DNA of 64,000 nt from an uncultured SAR116 cluster alpha proteobacterium (lineage in GTDB: Bacteria; Pseudomonadota; Alphaproteobacteria; Puniceispirillales; Puniceispirillaceae), in contig CABYOG010000001.1 in NCBI GenBank assembly GCA_902520575.1, positions 11,795-75,794 of the forward strand, written 5' to 3'. Shown piece after piece: positions 51,194-58,617 of the stretch. A program made the translations under genes and the position numbers. Under the pieces are notes generated by a model. That model did no database searches and was not told the origin of the DNA. It saw only the letters and a list, made by a program, of their open reading frames with translations. Positions within the stretch are counted from its first letter, which is position 1; each line of letters opens with the position of its first letter.

Positions 51194-52084
51194 ATGACAC
51201 AAAAAATTCTAATAGTTGGAATTGGTGTTATGGGCGCACCCATGGCCAAAAACATTATAAATGCAGGTTTTGATGTTGCTGTTTGTGATGAGAGCAGCGA
51301 TGCACTCGTTGATTTTCATGATATTGCAACGCTGGTGTCCACAAGCCCATCCAAGGCTGCCTCAAATAGGAATGTCATTATTACAGTCCTTCCAAACAGT
51401 GACATTGTTGAAAATGTTTTATTCGGTGAAGAGGGAGCTCTGGCTTCGGCTGCTCCAAATAGTTTAGTGGTAGATATGTCTACCGGCTCTTATGACAAGA
51501 CAATGAAAATAGCAAAACAAATAGAAAAACTAGGCCATAAATTTGTAGATGCGCCTGTCGGAAGGACACCTCGAGAGGCGCTTACTGGTCAGTTGCTGGT
51601 TATGGTTGGTGGTGAAGAACAGCAAGTCAAAGAATTAAACGGCATTTTCAAAGCAGTTGGAAATACAATTATTCATGTTGGTGAAACCGGATGTGGCCTT
51701 AAGGCAAAATTGGTAAATAATTATATGGCAATGATAAATAACGTTGTAACTGGAGAGACGCTATCACTGGCAAATTCTGTAGGCCTCGATGTTGGTTTAA
51801 TGGCTGATTTGATGAGTACAACTGCTGCAGGCCTAGGACAATTGAATACAAACTACCCCAAGAAGGTATTGTCCGGAGATTTAAAACCTGACTTCCCAAT
51901 TTTTATGGCGATAAAAGATTTAACGATGGCAATTGAATTAGCAGAGGGCCACGACGCTGCGCCAAAATTTGGTAAGTTGGCACGCCAAACTTTTGAAGGA
52001 GCAAAAGAACGAGGGATGGGCTCTCTCGACCAGACAGCAATTATGAAATATTTGATGTCTGATGATGGAAAAAACTCTCAATAA
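51194..52084 (+). CDS. 3-hydroxyacid dehydrogenase, YihU-like (sulfolactaldehyde/succinate-semialdehyde reductase type)
   Basis: This is a 296-residue beta-hydroxyacid dehydrogenase with GIGVMGAPM at 9-17 and catalytic Lys172 in LKAKLVNN. At the substrate loop, ordinary 3-hydroxyisobutyrate dehydrogenases read DAPVSGG, but this protein reads DAPVGRTPREALTG (119-132). As I recall E. coli YihU, it has DVPVGRTSANAITG there, plus the same LSGDL pattern later. YihU reduces 3-sulfolactaldehyde and also acts as a 4-hydroxybutyrate/succinate-semialdehyde reductase. A semialdehyde-type or sulfo-aldehyde substrate is therefore likely. The cofactor is probably NAD. Confidence 0.75.
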   Translation: MTQKILIVGIGVMGAPMAKNIINAGFDVAVCDESSDALVDFHDIATLVSTSPSKAASNRNVIITVLPNSDIVENVLFGEEGALASAAPNSLVVDMSTGSYDKTMKIAKQIEKLGHKFVDAPVGRTPREALTGQLLVMVGGEEQQVKELNGIFKAVGNTIIHVGETGCGLKAKLVNNYMAMINNVVTGETLSLANSVGLDVGLMADLMSTTAAGLGQLNTNYPKKVLSGDLKPDFPIFMAIKDLTMAIELAEGHDAAPKFGKLARQTFEGAKERGMGSLDQTAIMKYLMSDDGKNSQ

Positions 52085-52340
52085 ACATCATCGCAGATAT
52101 TGCTCAAAGATGAAAAGAAGACAAAAGAGGACACATAATGCAATAATGGTCCCATAAATAGTGTCTTTGATTGACTTAGGTGAAATCATTTTCTGGAAGC
52201 CTGCAATTAGCCACTCTTCAATTTTTTTTGCTGAACGTCCAATTATCACAGAATTTCTTCCGATCTATGTTTAATCAAATTTTCTCAATATAGTGTAGCA
52301 GTTCTCTTAATCTCAATAAACTCATAGAGGAAAGATTTCA

Positions 52341-52826
52341 TTGAAATGGCATAAATATATTTTGTTTCCCCTGCTTTTCTTGTTCACCTGTAAAGCGGTG
52401 GCAGATGATCTAAACAACGGATTTCTTAAGCTTTCAGAAAACAAACCTGAAGAGGCTATTCAATTATGGGCGCCTCTTGCGGAAGCAGGGGATAAAGTCG
52501 CGCAAGCCAGCCTTGGCTTGCTTTTTCAAACAGGTCAAGGCACGGAAGTAGATTTCATTCGCGCCTTGGAATTATTCAGAGCATCAGCAAAGCAGGGTTA
52601 CCCATTTGCTTTCACAGCACTTGGGAATAGCTACCATGAAGGGCTAGGTGTGAAAGAGGACAGACGAACTGCATTGATTTGGTTTTTACTCGGTGCTGAG
52701 CATGACCCGAATTCAGCATTTATGGCCCAAGCTTTGATGACAGAAATACCTGAAAAAGAAGTTCACTTTCTCATTCAAAAAGCGTTAGCATGTCAGAAAA
52801 GTAGCTATCTGAAGTGTAATTTTTAA
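52341..52826 (+). CDS. Exported Sel1-repeat protein
   Basis: This is a 161-residue protein with a signal peptide (LFPLLFLFTCKAVADD) and at least three Sel1-type repeats between residues about 30 and 145. Examples are LAEAGDKVAQASLGLLFQTG and SAKQGYPFAFTALGNSYHEG. Such repeats mediate protein contacts in the periplasm. The frame opens at TTG 52341 after AGAGGAAAG. The 256 bases before it hold no gene I can support. Its role next to metabolite transporters is unclear. Confidence 0.72.
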   Translation: MKWHKYILFPLLFLFTCKAVADDLNNGFLKLSENKPEEAIQLWAPLAEAGDKVAQASLGLLFQTGQGTEVDFIRALELFRASAKQGYPFAFTALGNSYHEGLGVKEDRRTALIWFLLGAEHDPNSAFMAQALMTEIPEKEVHFLIQKALACQKSSYLKCNF

Positions 52827-52893
52827 AGAGTTTTTGCGGGACGTAGAAGTGGAAGAATTTTAAAATAATGAACACCTTAGAAAACAAAATGTT

Positions 52894-53778
52894 TTGATAG
52901 ATATTCATTTAAATAGGGCGCTAGCTATTAAGATGATGGTTGTTTCCGCAACCATGGTGAGCACAGCAGGGCTAATCTTCAGAAGCCTGAATTCTATTGA
53001 CGCCTTCGAAGTGGTTTTCTTTCGGGGCCTTGCCCTTACTTTAACGATGATAGTCATAATATCGCTCTTCTATAAAAATAGAGCGTTGAAAGCTACAAAA
53101 GGCATTGGTTTTTCGGGTTTGTTGGGTGCCGCTTTTTTTACATCTGCGCAAACTTTTTATGTCTTTGCCTTTTCAAACACTACTGTGGCAAACAGCACCT
53201 TCACCATTGCTACCGCCCCATTCATCACTGCTCTTCTCGCCTGGTTGGTCCTCAAAGAAACTATTTCAAAGGTAACAATAATTGCAATGGCATCTGCATG
53301 TTTTGGCGTGATTACCATTGTCCTAGCTGATGTCAGTGCTGAAGGTAAATTAGGAATTGTATTTGCTTTTTTGACGGCCTGTTCTTTCTCATGTTTTGCA
53401 GTGATACTTCGCCACAATAAGAATGTGGAAATGCTCCCTGTTCTTTTCTTTACAGGCATCATTAGCATGTGTGTTGGCCTAGTATTTGGAGAATGGAACG
53501 GCATGCCGTTGGTAAGTGACATTGCTTTATGTTTTTTATGGGGGGGTGTTTTGCAGGGTGTTGGGCAGTCTCTTCTTGTTCTCTCAACAAAAGTATTAAA
53601 AGCTGCTGAAGTACCACTAATTATGCTTTTGGAATTCACATTAGGGCCTGTTTGGGTTTGGTTGATATATGGTGAAAATATTAGCCTAGGGACATTATTT
53701 GGGGGTAGTCTGATATTTGCGTCTATTTTTGGGTTTGCGTTTTTTGAGATTAACAAAAGAAGAGTTGTGAAAAATTAA
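52894..53778 (+). CDS. EamA/DMT family transporter
   Basis: This 294-residue ten-span protein has EamA features: VSTAGLIFRSLNSIDAFEVVFFRGLALTLT near the N-terminus, NTTVANSTFTIATAPFITALLAWLVLKETI closing repeat one and KAAEVPLIMLLEFTLGPVWVWLIYGE in repeat two. The first possible start is TTG 52894, without a convincing ribosome site; ATG 52933 is the alternative. It is 21 bases upstream of the third TSUP gene. Substrate unknown. Confidence 0.78.
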   Translation: MIDIHLNRALAIKMMVVSATMVSTAGLIFRSLNSIDAFEVVFFRGLALTLTMIVIISLFYKNRALKATKGIGFSGLLGAAFFTSAQTFYVFAFSNTTVANSTFTIATAPFITALLAWLVLKETISKVTIIAMASACFGVITIVLADVSAEGKLGIVFAFLTACSFSCFAVILRHNKNVEMLPVLFFTGIISMCVGLVFGEWNGMPLVSDIALCFLWGGVLQGVGQSLLVLSTKVLKAAEVPLIMLLEFTLGPVWVWLIYGENISLGTLFGGSLIFASIFGFAFFEINKRRVVKN

Positions 53779-53799
53779 ACATAACAAGTTAGGCGTCAA

Positions 53800-54543
53800 A
53801 TGCTCTTTGGCTTAGAAATTCTAGAAATTATTTTCTGCATCTTTGTCATTGGTGTTGGAGGTTTTCTGCGCGGTTTTCTTGGTTTTGGTGCTGCTTTAGT
53901 AATTGTCCCATCATTGAGCATTGTTTTGCCGCCTGTATTTGCTATCGGTATTTTAGTGATAATCGAAATTCCAACAATTATGTATCTTGTTCCGGCTAAC
54001 ATTCGTGACTCTAATTTAAAAACACTTATTCCAATGCTATGCGGTCTTGTAATTGCTGTTCCGATTGGCACGTTGATCTTGGTAGAAACAGAACCAACAA
54101 TCATGAAATTGATCATCTCTGTTGTTCTGTTGTTGACTGTGGGATTGCTGGCGTCGGGCTGGCGTTTCAAGGGTGATGTGGGAAAGGGATTGATGACATT
54201 GTCTGGCACGGTTGGGGGTCTTATCCAGGGCTCTGCAGGCATGGGTGGACCACCTTTGGTGACAGCGCTAATGTCACTGCCTGACAACCCTACAACCACT
54301 CGTGCAAATATAGTTATGGCTCTCAGCACTATGTCATCACTTAATTTAGCCTCTCTTTTGTTCTTAGGAAAAATCACTCAAGAGCTTTTATATTTCGGCG
54401 CGCTTTGTGCGCCAGTTTACCTGCTTATCAACTACATTGGTGCGCGTTACTTTAAGCAGCATGGCAGTACTCATTTTCGTACTGCGGCACTAATAGTTTT
54501 GACCTTTATTGCTCTTGTCACGATTTATTCGAACTTATCCTAA
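53800..54543 (+). CDS. TauE/SafE (TSUP) family transporter
   Basis: The 247-residue protein has about eight spans and the TSUP motifs GVGGFLRGFLGFGAALVIVPSLS near residue 21 and GTVGGLIQGSAGMGGPPLVTALMSL near residue 137. A TTAGG ribosome site lies six bases from the ATG. It follows an EamA gene and precedes the TRAP operon by 139 bases. It is the third TSUP gene in the window. Export of sulfite or of an organic anion are both possible. Confidence 0.78.
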   Translation: MLFGLEILEIIFCIFVIGVGGFLRGFLGFGAALVIVPSLSIVLPPVFAIGILVIIEIPTIMYLVPANIRDSNLKTLIPMLCGLVIAVPIGTLILVETEPTIMKLIISVVLLLTVGLLASGWRFKGDVGKGLMTLSGTVGGLIQGSAGMGGPPLVTALMSLPDNPTTTRANIVMALSTMSSLNLASLLFLGKITQELLYFGALCAPVYLLINYIGARYFKQHGSTHFRTAALIVLTFIALVTIYSNLS

Positions 54544-54682
54544 TTTTATACAAATCTGGATATAACACATCTAAAGTCGTTATTTGACGAATTTTGTCCG
54601 ATTAGGGCTTGCCAAATGGTATTTGTATCGAACACTATCGATCAACATTTATTTAACTTAGCTAAAAAATAGGGAGGTATTA

Positions 54683-55675
54683 ATGAGAATGTTGAAGCTT
54701 CTAGTGAGCTCATTATTCGTAAGTGTGCTGTTTTTAGCAGCGCCTGCTCATGCTAAAAAAGTGACTATGAATATAGGTTACTCTGTTAATGAAGGTCACC
54801 CTTATGGCACCTTTATGAATTTGTTTGCGGAGCGCTTTCAGACTCTTTCAGGTGGCACAGTTCGGGTGAAGGTCCATTGCTGTCACAAAATGGGCAGTGA
54901 ACAAGAGCAGTTCAAGAAATTGCAGCTTGGCACACTCGACGGAACTATGATTGCCCAGAACAACGCTGGTCCTTTTTATCCAAAAATTGACCTTTTAGTT
55001 CTTCCATACATGATTCAAAACTATGATCATGCGGTAAAAGTTGCTGACGGCCCTGTGGGACAGGAAATTTGGGGCGGTATGCCGAAGGAAGTTGGTGTCC
55101 ATCTTGTAACAATCCCACTGTTCTCTTTCAGACATATTTACAATACCAAGCAGCCAATTAACAATTTGGCTGATTTTGCGAAAATGAAATACCGCGTTCC
55201 AAAGAACACAGTTATGGTTGACACCTATAAGGCTTTTGGCTCTGACCCTGTGCCAATCGCTTGGTCTGAAGCGCTGACTGCAACACAGACTGGGACAGTA
55301 GATGGTGGTGATTTACCATTGGACGTACAGTACTCTCAAAAGTTCCATGACATTGCTAAACACGTAGCAATGACCGGGCATTTTGTTCTCGCACCACCAT
55401 TTTTTGTGAGTGATAGCTTTATGAAAAAGCTTGACGAAAGTCAGATGGAAGCAATGCAAATGGCTGCCAAGATCGCCACAGCCGCTTCTAGATTCCACAC
55501 AAATTATGGAATGTCTATTGTTCAAAAGAAAATGGAAGCTACTGGTGTGAAATTTACTCAGCCAGACATTGGTCCTTGGGTAGAGAAGGCAAAAGCCGTT
55601 CACACAGCGTTTGCTAAGGAGCGTGGTGCTGAATATTCAGCAATTATGGAAAAAATCTACGCTGCCGCAAAATAA
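54683..55675 (+). CDS. dctP: TRAP transporter periplasmic binding protein DctP
   Basis: This is a 330-residue secreted protein with a signal peptide ending PAHAKK at about residue 26 and the DctP fold, starting MNIGYSVNEGHPYGTFMNLFAERF. The family motif for carboxylate contact is around YRVPKNTVMVDTYKAFGSDPVPIAWSEALTATQTGTVDGGDLPL near residues 171-214, where Arg172 is the likely carboxylate-binding arginine. A strong GGGAGG precedes the ATG. It heads the TRAP operon and should deliver an organic acid to DctQM; sulfonates and hydroxy acids are known TRAP cargos. Confidence 0.9.
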   Translation: MRMLKLLVSSLFVSVLFLAAPAHAKKVTMNIGYSVNEGHPYGTFMNLFAERFQTLSGGTVRVKVHCCHKMGSEQEQFKKLQLGTLDGTMIAQNNAGPFYPKIDLLVLPYMIQNYDHAVKVADGPVGQEIWGGMPKEVGVHLVTIPLFSFRHIYNTKQPINNLADFAKMKYRVPKNTVMVDTYKAFGSDPVPIAWSEALTATQTGTVDGGDLPLDVQYSQKFHDIAKHVAMTGHFVLAPPFFVSDSFMKKLDESQMEAMQMAAKIATAASRFHTNYGMSIVQKKMEATGVKFTQPDIGPWVEKAKAVHTAFAKERGAEYSAIMEKIYAAAK

Positions 55676-55687
55676 GTAAAAAGTTTT

Positions 55688-55722
55688 TCTGGCCCTCATC
55701 TCTGAGGGCCAGATTTTTATTT
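55688..55722 (+). terminator. Rho-independent hairpin between dctP and dctQ
   Basis: A perfect eleven-base-pair stem (TCTGGCCCTCA at 55688-55698 with TGAGGGCCAGA at 55703-55713) with a four-base TCTC loop is followed directly by TTTTTATTT. It stands 12 bases after the dctP stop and before dctQ. It should end most transcripts after dctP and let a fraction read through, giving more binding protein than membrane subunits. Confidence 0.9.
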
Positions 55723-55741
55723 GACTAAGAGCGAATTAATT

Positions 55742-56251
55742 ATGTGGAATTTCCTAGAAAAGCATTTTGAAGAAGTACTGGCAGGCACGTTAGTCATGTT
55801 CATGGCCTCAATGGTGTTTTTCCAAGTGGTGATGCGGTATGTCTTCAGCATGCCAACATCGTGGTCTGATGAACTGGCGATTTATGCGATGTTGTGGTCA
55901 GTTTACATTTCAGTCGCCTGGGCTGTAAGAGAGCGGGCTCATATTCGGGTCATGAATTTTGTACAGCTGTTCCCAGCAAAGATTGCGTTGGGCCTTACCA
56001 TTTTCAGTGATTTTATTTGGTTTCTTTTTGGAATTTTTCTCACCTACCAGAGTATTCTTCTTGACCTTTCATTTTGGAAGGATGAATACCGTTCACCTGC
56101 TTTAGACATTGATCAAAAGTGGCCTTACATGTGCTTGATATTGGGCTTTGGGCTTATGACCCTTCGGCTCGCGCAAGTGTATTACCGTTGGCTGAAGTTT
56201 GGTGAGCCAATTCTTGAGCCTCGTGAAAATGAGGACCTGCCTCATGCATGA
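55742..56251 (+). CDS. dctQ: TRAP transporter small membrane subunit DctQ
   Basis: This is a 169-residue four-span protein. The DctQ motif MFMASMVFFQVVMRYVFSMPTSWSDELAIYAMLWSVYI lies at about residues 17-55. I chose ATG 55742 (MWNFLEKHFEE), because it gives the usual N-terminus; a TTG 21 bases upstream abuts the terminator tail. It overlaps dctM by eight bases. It links the binding protein and the large subunit in the inner membrane. Confidence 0.88.
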   Translation: MWNFLEKHFEEVLAGTLVMFMASMVFFQVVMRYVFSMPTSWSDELAIYAMLWSVYISVAWAVRERAHIRVMNFVQLFPAKIALGLTIFSDFIWFLFGIFLTYQSILLDLSFWKDEYRSPALDIDQKWPYMCLILGFGLMTLRLAQVYYRWLKFGEPILEPRENEDLPHA

Positions 56252-57578
56252 TATGTTAATGGACATAATATTTGAGTTAAGCGAGGCGCAACAAGCGCTC
56301 ATCATGTTTGGCTCAATGGTTTTGATGATAGTGTTGGCTATTCCCATACCTATCGCAGTAGCAATTGGCACGGCTATTGGCTACTTCATGATGGATTTGA
56401 ATTTGGTTCAAGTGGCACTATCAATGTACACGGGTGTTGAACCATTCCCGCTTGTAACCGTTCCTCTTTTTGTTTTTGCCGGCTCATTAATGGAGCAAGG
56501 TGGAATGGCAAGAAGGATTGTCAATATGGCACAGTCCATGATTGGCAACTATACGGGAAGTTTGGGTTTGGTTGCCGTACTTGGGTGTGCATTTTTCGCA
56601 GCTCTATCTGGCTCAGGTCCTGCAACGACCGCGGCGATTGGTGCTGTGATGATCCCTTCTATGATTAAACAAAAGTGGGACCCAGCCATGGGCGGAGCTA
56701 TCGCGGCTGCAGGAGGTGCACTTGGGAGCCTAATACCTCCAAGCAATTTGATGATTATCTATGGAATTGTTGCTGAGCAATCGATACCTCGACTTTTTCT
56801 GGCTGGTTTTATCCCGGGTTTTGTGGCAACAGCTCTCTTGATGTTCACGGTGTATATCATTGCAAAGAGGAGAAATTATGTTGGTGATGGAGCTGAATTT
56901 TCATGGTCTGAAGTAAGGCGAACAGTGGTTGATGGTAAATGGGCTATTCTTGCACCCTTCATTATCCTTGGTGGTATTTATACAGGTGCATTTACTCCCA
57001 CTGAAGCAGCATCAGTTGCTGTGTTTTACGCACTTTTGATTGGGGGGGTAGCTTACAAAGAGCTGACTATCAAAAAAATCTTTGCTTGCCTAAAAGTGAC
57101 GGCAATGATTTCTGGCGCAGTCCTGATCATTGTGGGTCCTGCAAAAGCCTTTGGTGAACTAATGAGTTTGTTGTCTGTGCCTGATATGATCGGTGAGGCG
57201 CTGTCCGGTGTTACAGAAAGCCCATTCCTTTTGCTAATGATAATTTCTGTAATTCTAATTATTACTGGTATGTTCCTTGAGTCGATAGCTCAAATTATAT
57301 TGCTTACACCCTTACTTTTGCCAATTGTAATGGCACTCGGGATTGACCCAATTGTCTTTGGAATCATTATGGTGATTTCCTGTGAGGTTGGATTTTTGAC
57401 ACCTCCAGTTGGTGCAAATCTTTTTGTTGCCGCTCGAATAACGAACCTAGGAATAGATAAAATATCGATAGCGGTTCTGCCATTTCTTTTAGCGTATATA
57501 GGCGTGCTGATATTCGTTTCGCTATTCCCTGATCTCATCACATGGTTGCCAGATTTGGTATATGGTAATTTTGGGTAG
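56244..57578 (+). CDS. dctM: TRAP transporter large membrane subunit DctM
   Basis: The 444-residue inner-membrane protein is a DctM with ALSGSGPATTAAIGAVMIPSM near residue 127, AAAGGALGSLIPPSNLMIIYG near residue 150 and the late VISCEVGFLTPPVGANLFVAARI block. I chose ATG 56244 because GAGGA lies eight bases upstream inside dctQ; ATG 56253 is close by. It has about twelve spans and is the energising Na+-coupled subunit of the TRAP system. It is followed after 46 bases by the hydroxylase-type gene. Confidence 0.9.
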   Translation: MHDMLMDIIFELSEAQQALIMFGSMVLMIVLAIPIPIAVAIGTAIGYFMMDLNLVQVALSMYTGVEPFPLVTVPLFVFAGSLMEQGGMARRIVNMAQSMIGNYTGSLGLVAVLGCAFFAALSGSGPATTAAIGAVMIPSMIKQKWDPAMGGAIAAAGGALGSLIPPSNLMIIYGIVAEQSIPRLFLAGFIPGFVATALLMFTVYIIAKRRNYVGDGAEFSWSEVRRTVVDGKWAILAPFIILGGIYTGAFTPTEAASVAVFYALLIGGVAYKELTIKKIFACLKVTAMISGAVLIIVGPAKAFGELMSLLSVPDMIGEALSGVTESPFLLLMIISVILIITGMFLESIAQIILLTPLLLPIVMALGIDPIVFGIIMVISCEVGFLTPPVGANLFVAARITNLGIDKISIAVLPFLLAYIGVLIFVSLFPDLITWLPDLVYGNFG

Positions 57579-57624
57579 CGTCAGAATCTTACCATCTTTA
57601 CATTGTTAAAAACGGAAAAATTTT

Positions 57625-58608
57625 ATGACTGAAAGCAATAGGTCCTCTGGATGGAACTACCAGCCCAGTGAACCAATAAAATACAATCCACTTTTTGATT
57701 TTCCACCGAAATTAGCATTAATTTTTGGATGGATGATAAAGCGCTGGGTGAGTATCTCGCGCTTCGTGCTCTTTCTTACATTGGCTTTGTTCTTAACAAA
57801 ATACTTAACGCCTAGCTTATCAATCATGGGAGAGTTTGATTATGGCTGGGTTACGTATTTATTCATGCGTAATACGGCTTTGTTGTTCTTGATTGCCGGA
57901 ACTTTGCATTTATATCTTTACATACTCAAGGTGCAAGGAGATGACTTTAAATTTCTTAAAAAGGAAATGGCTAAGAATAACAAAAAATTTAAATTCAGAA
58001 ATCAGGTTTACGATAATATTTTCTGGAGTGTATTTAGCGGCGTAACAATATGGACGTTTTATGAGGCCATTTATTGGTATGGGATTGCAAATGGAATTGT
58101 TAAGACCAGCTCTTTTCAGAGTAGCCCTGTCCAGTTTTTCCTTTGGATTATATGTCTGCCTCTAATTAGGGGTGTTCATTTTTATTCTATCCATAGACTT
58201 CTTCATGTTCCATTTTTATACAAGCATGTTCATGTTACGCATCATCGAAATGTGAACACTGGGCCTTGGTCTGGTATTTCAATGCATCCTGTCGAAAATA
58301 TCATATACCAATCATCTCCTCTTATTCATATTTTTATTCCTAGTGACCCTATGATATTCACGTTACATTTAATTCTTGTTACTTTAAATCCTGCATTCAC
58401 TCATTCTGGATTTGAACAAATAAAAAATAAGAAAACAAAACTCCTTGATTCAGCAGATTTCCATCATCAATTACACCACAGATATTTTGACTGTAATTAT
58501 GGAAATATGGATGTACCTTTGGATGTCTGGTTTGGCACACATCACGATGGCAGTGAAGAAGCTACTAAAGCGATGCGACTAAGAATGAAGGGTGCGGCCA
58601 CCAAGTGA
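57625..58608 (+). CDS. Fatty acid hydroxylase/sterol desaturase-family membrane di-iron enzyme
   Basis: This 327-residue membrane protein has several spans and the di-iron histidine boxes of the family: HRLLH at 190-194, HVTHH at 203-207, a distal His260 in FTHSG and HHQLHH at 280-285. The length and box order match bacterial fatty acid hydroxylase-superfamily proteins that hydroxylate or desaturate lipids and small hydrocarbons. It sits between the TRAP genes and the formamidase-like gene (9-base gap), so hydroxylation of the imported compound is a possible role. Lipid modification is the alternative. Confidence 0.8.
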   Translation: MTESNRSSGWNYQPSEPIKYNPLFDFPPKLALIFGWMIKRWVSISRFVLFLTLALFLTKYLTPSLSIMGEFDYGWVTYLFMRNTALLFLIAGTLHLYLYILKVQGDDFKFLKKEMAKNNKKFKFRNQVYDNIFWSVFSGVTIWTFYEAIYWYGIANGIVKTSSFQSSPVQFFLWIICLPLIRGVHFYSIHRLLHVPFLYKHVHVTHHRNVNTGPWSGISMHPVENIIYQSSPLIHIFIPSDPMIFTLHLILVTLNPAFTHSGFEQIKNKKTKLLDSADFHHQLHHRYFDCNYGNMDVPLDVWFGTHHDGSEEATKAMRLRMKGAATK

Positions 58609-58617
58609 ACTTCTTAA

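Noticed and set aside
52085..52340. Possible remnant gene or small RNA between the YihU-like and Sel1 genes
   Set aside because: Both strands have stops in all frames at short intervals, and I saw no strong hairpin; nothing can be supported.
53157..53756. Long antisense frame of 199 residues on the minus strand within the EamA gene
   Set aside because: It lies wholly inside a well-supported transporter gene, has a low-complexity Pro/Thr/Asn composition typical of reverse frames of membrane genes, and no ribosome site.
53796..54377. Antisense frame of 193 residues within the third TSUP gene
   Set aside because: Composition is that of a reverse-strand shadow of hydrophobic codons; the plus-strand TSUP gene explains the region.
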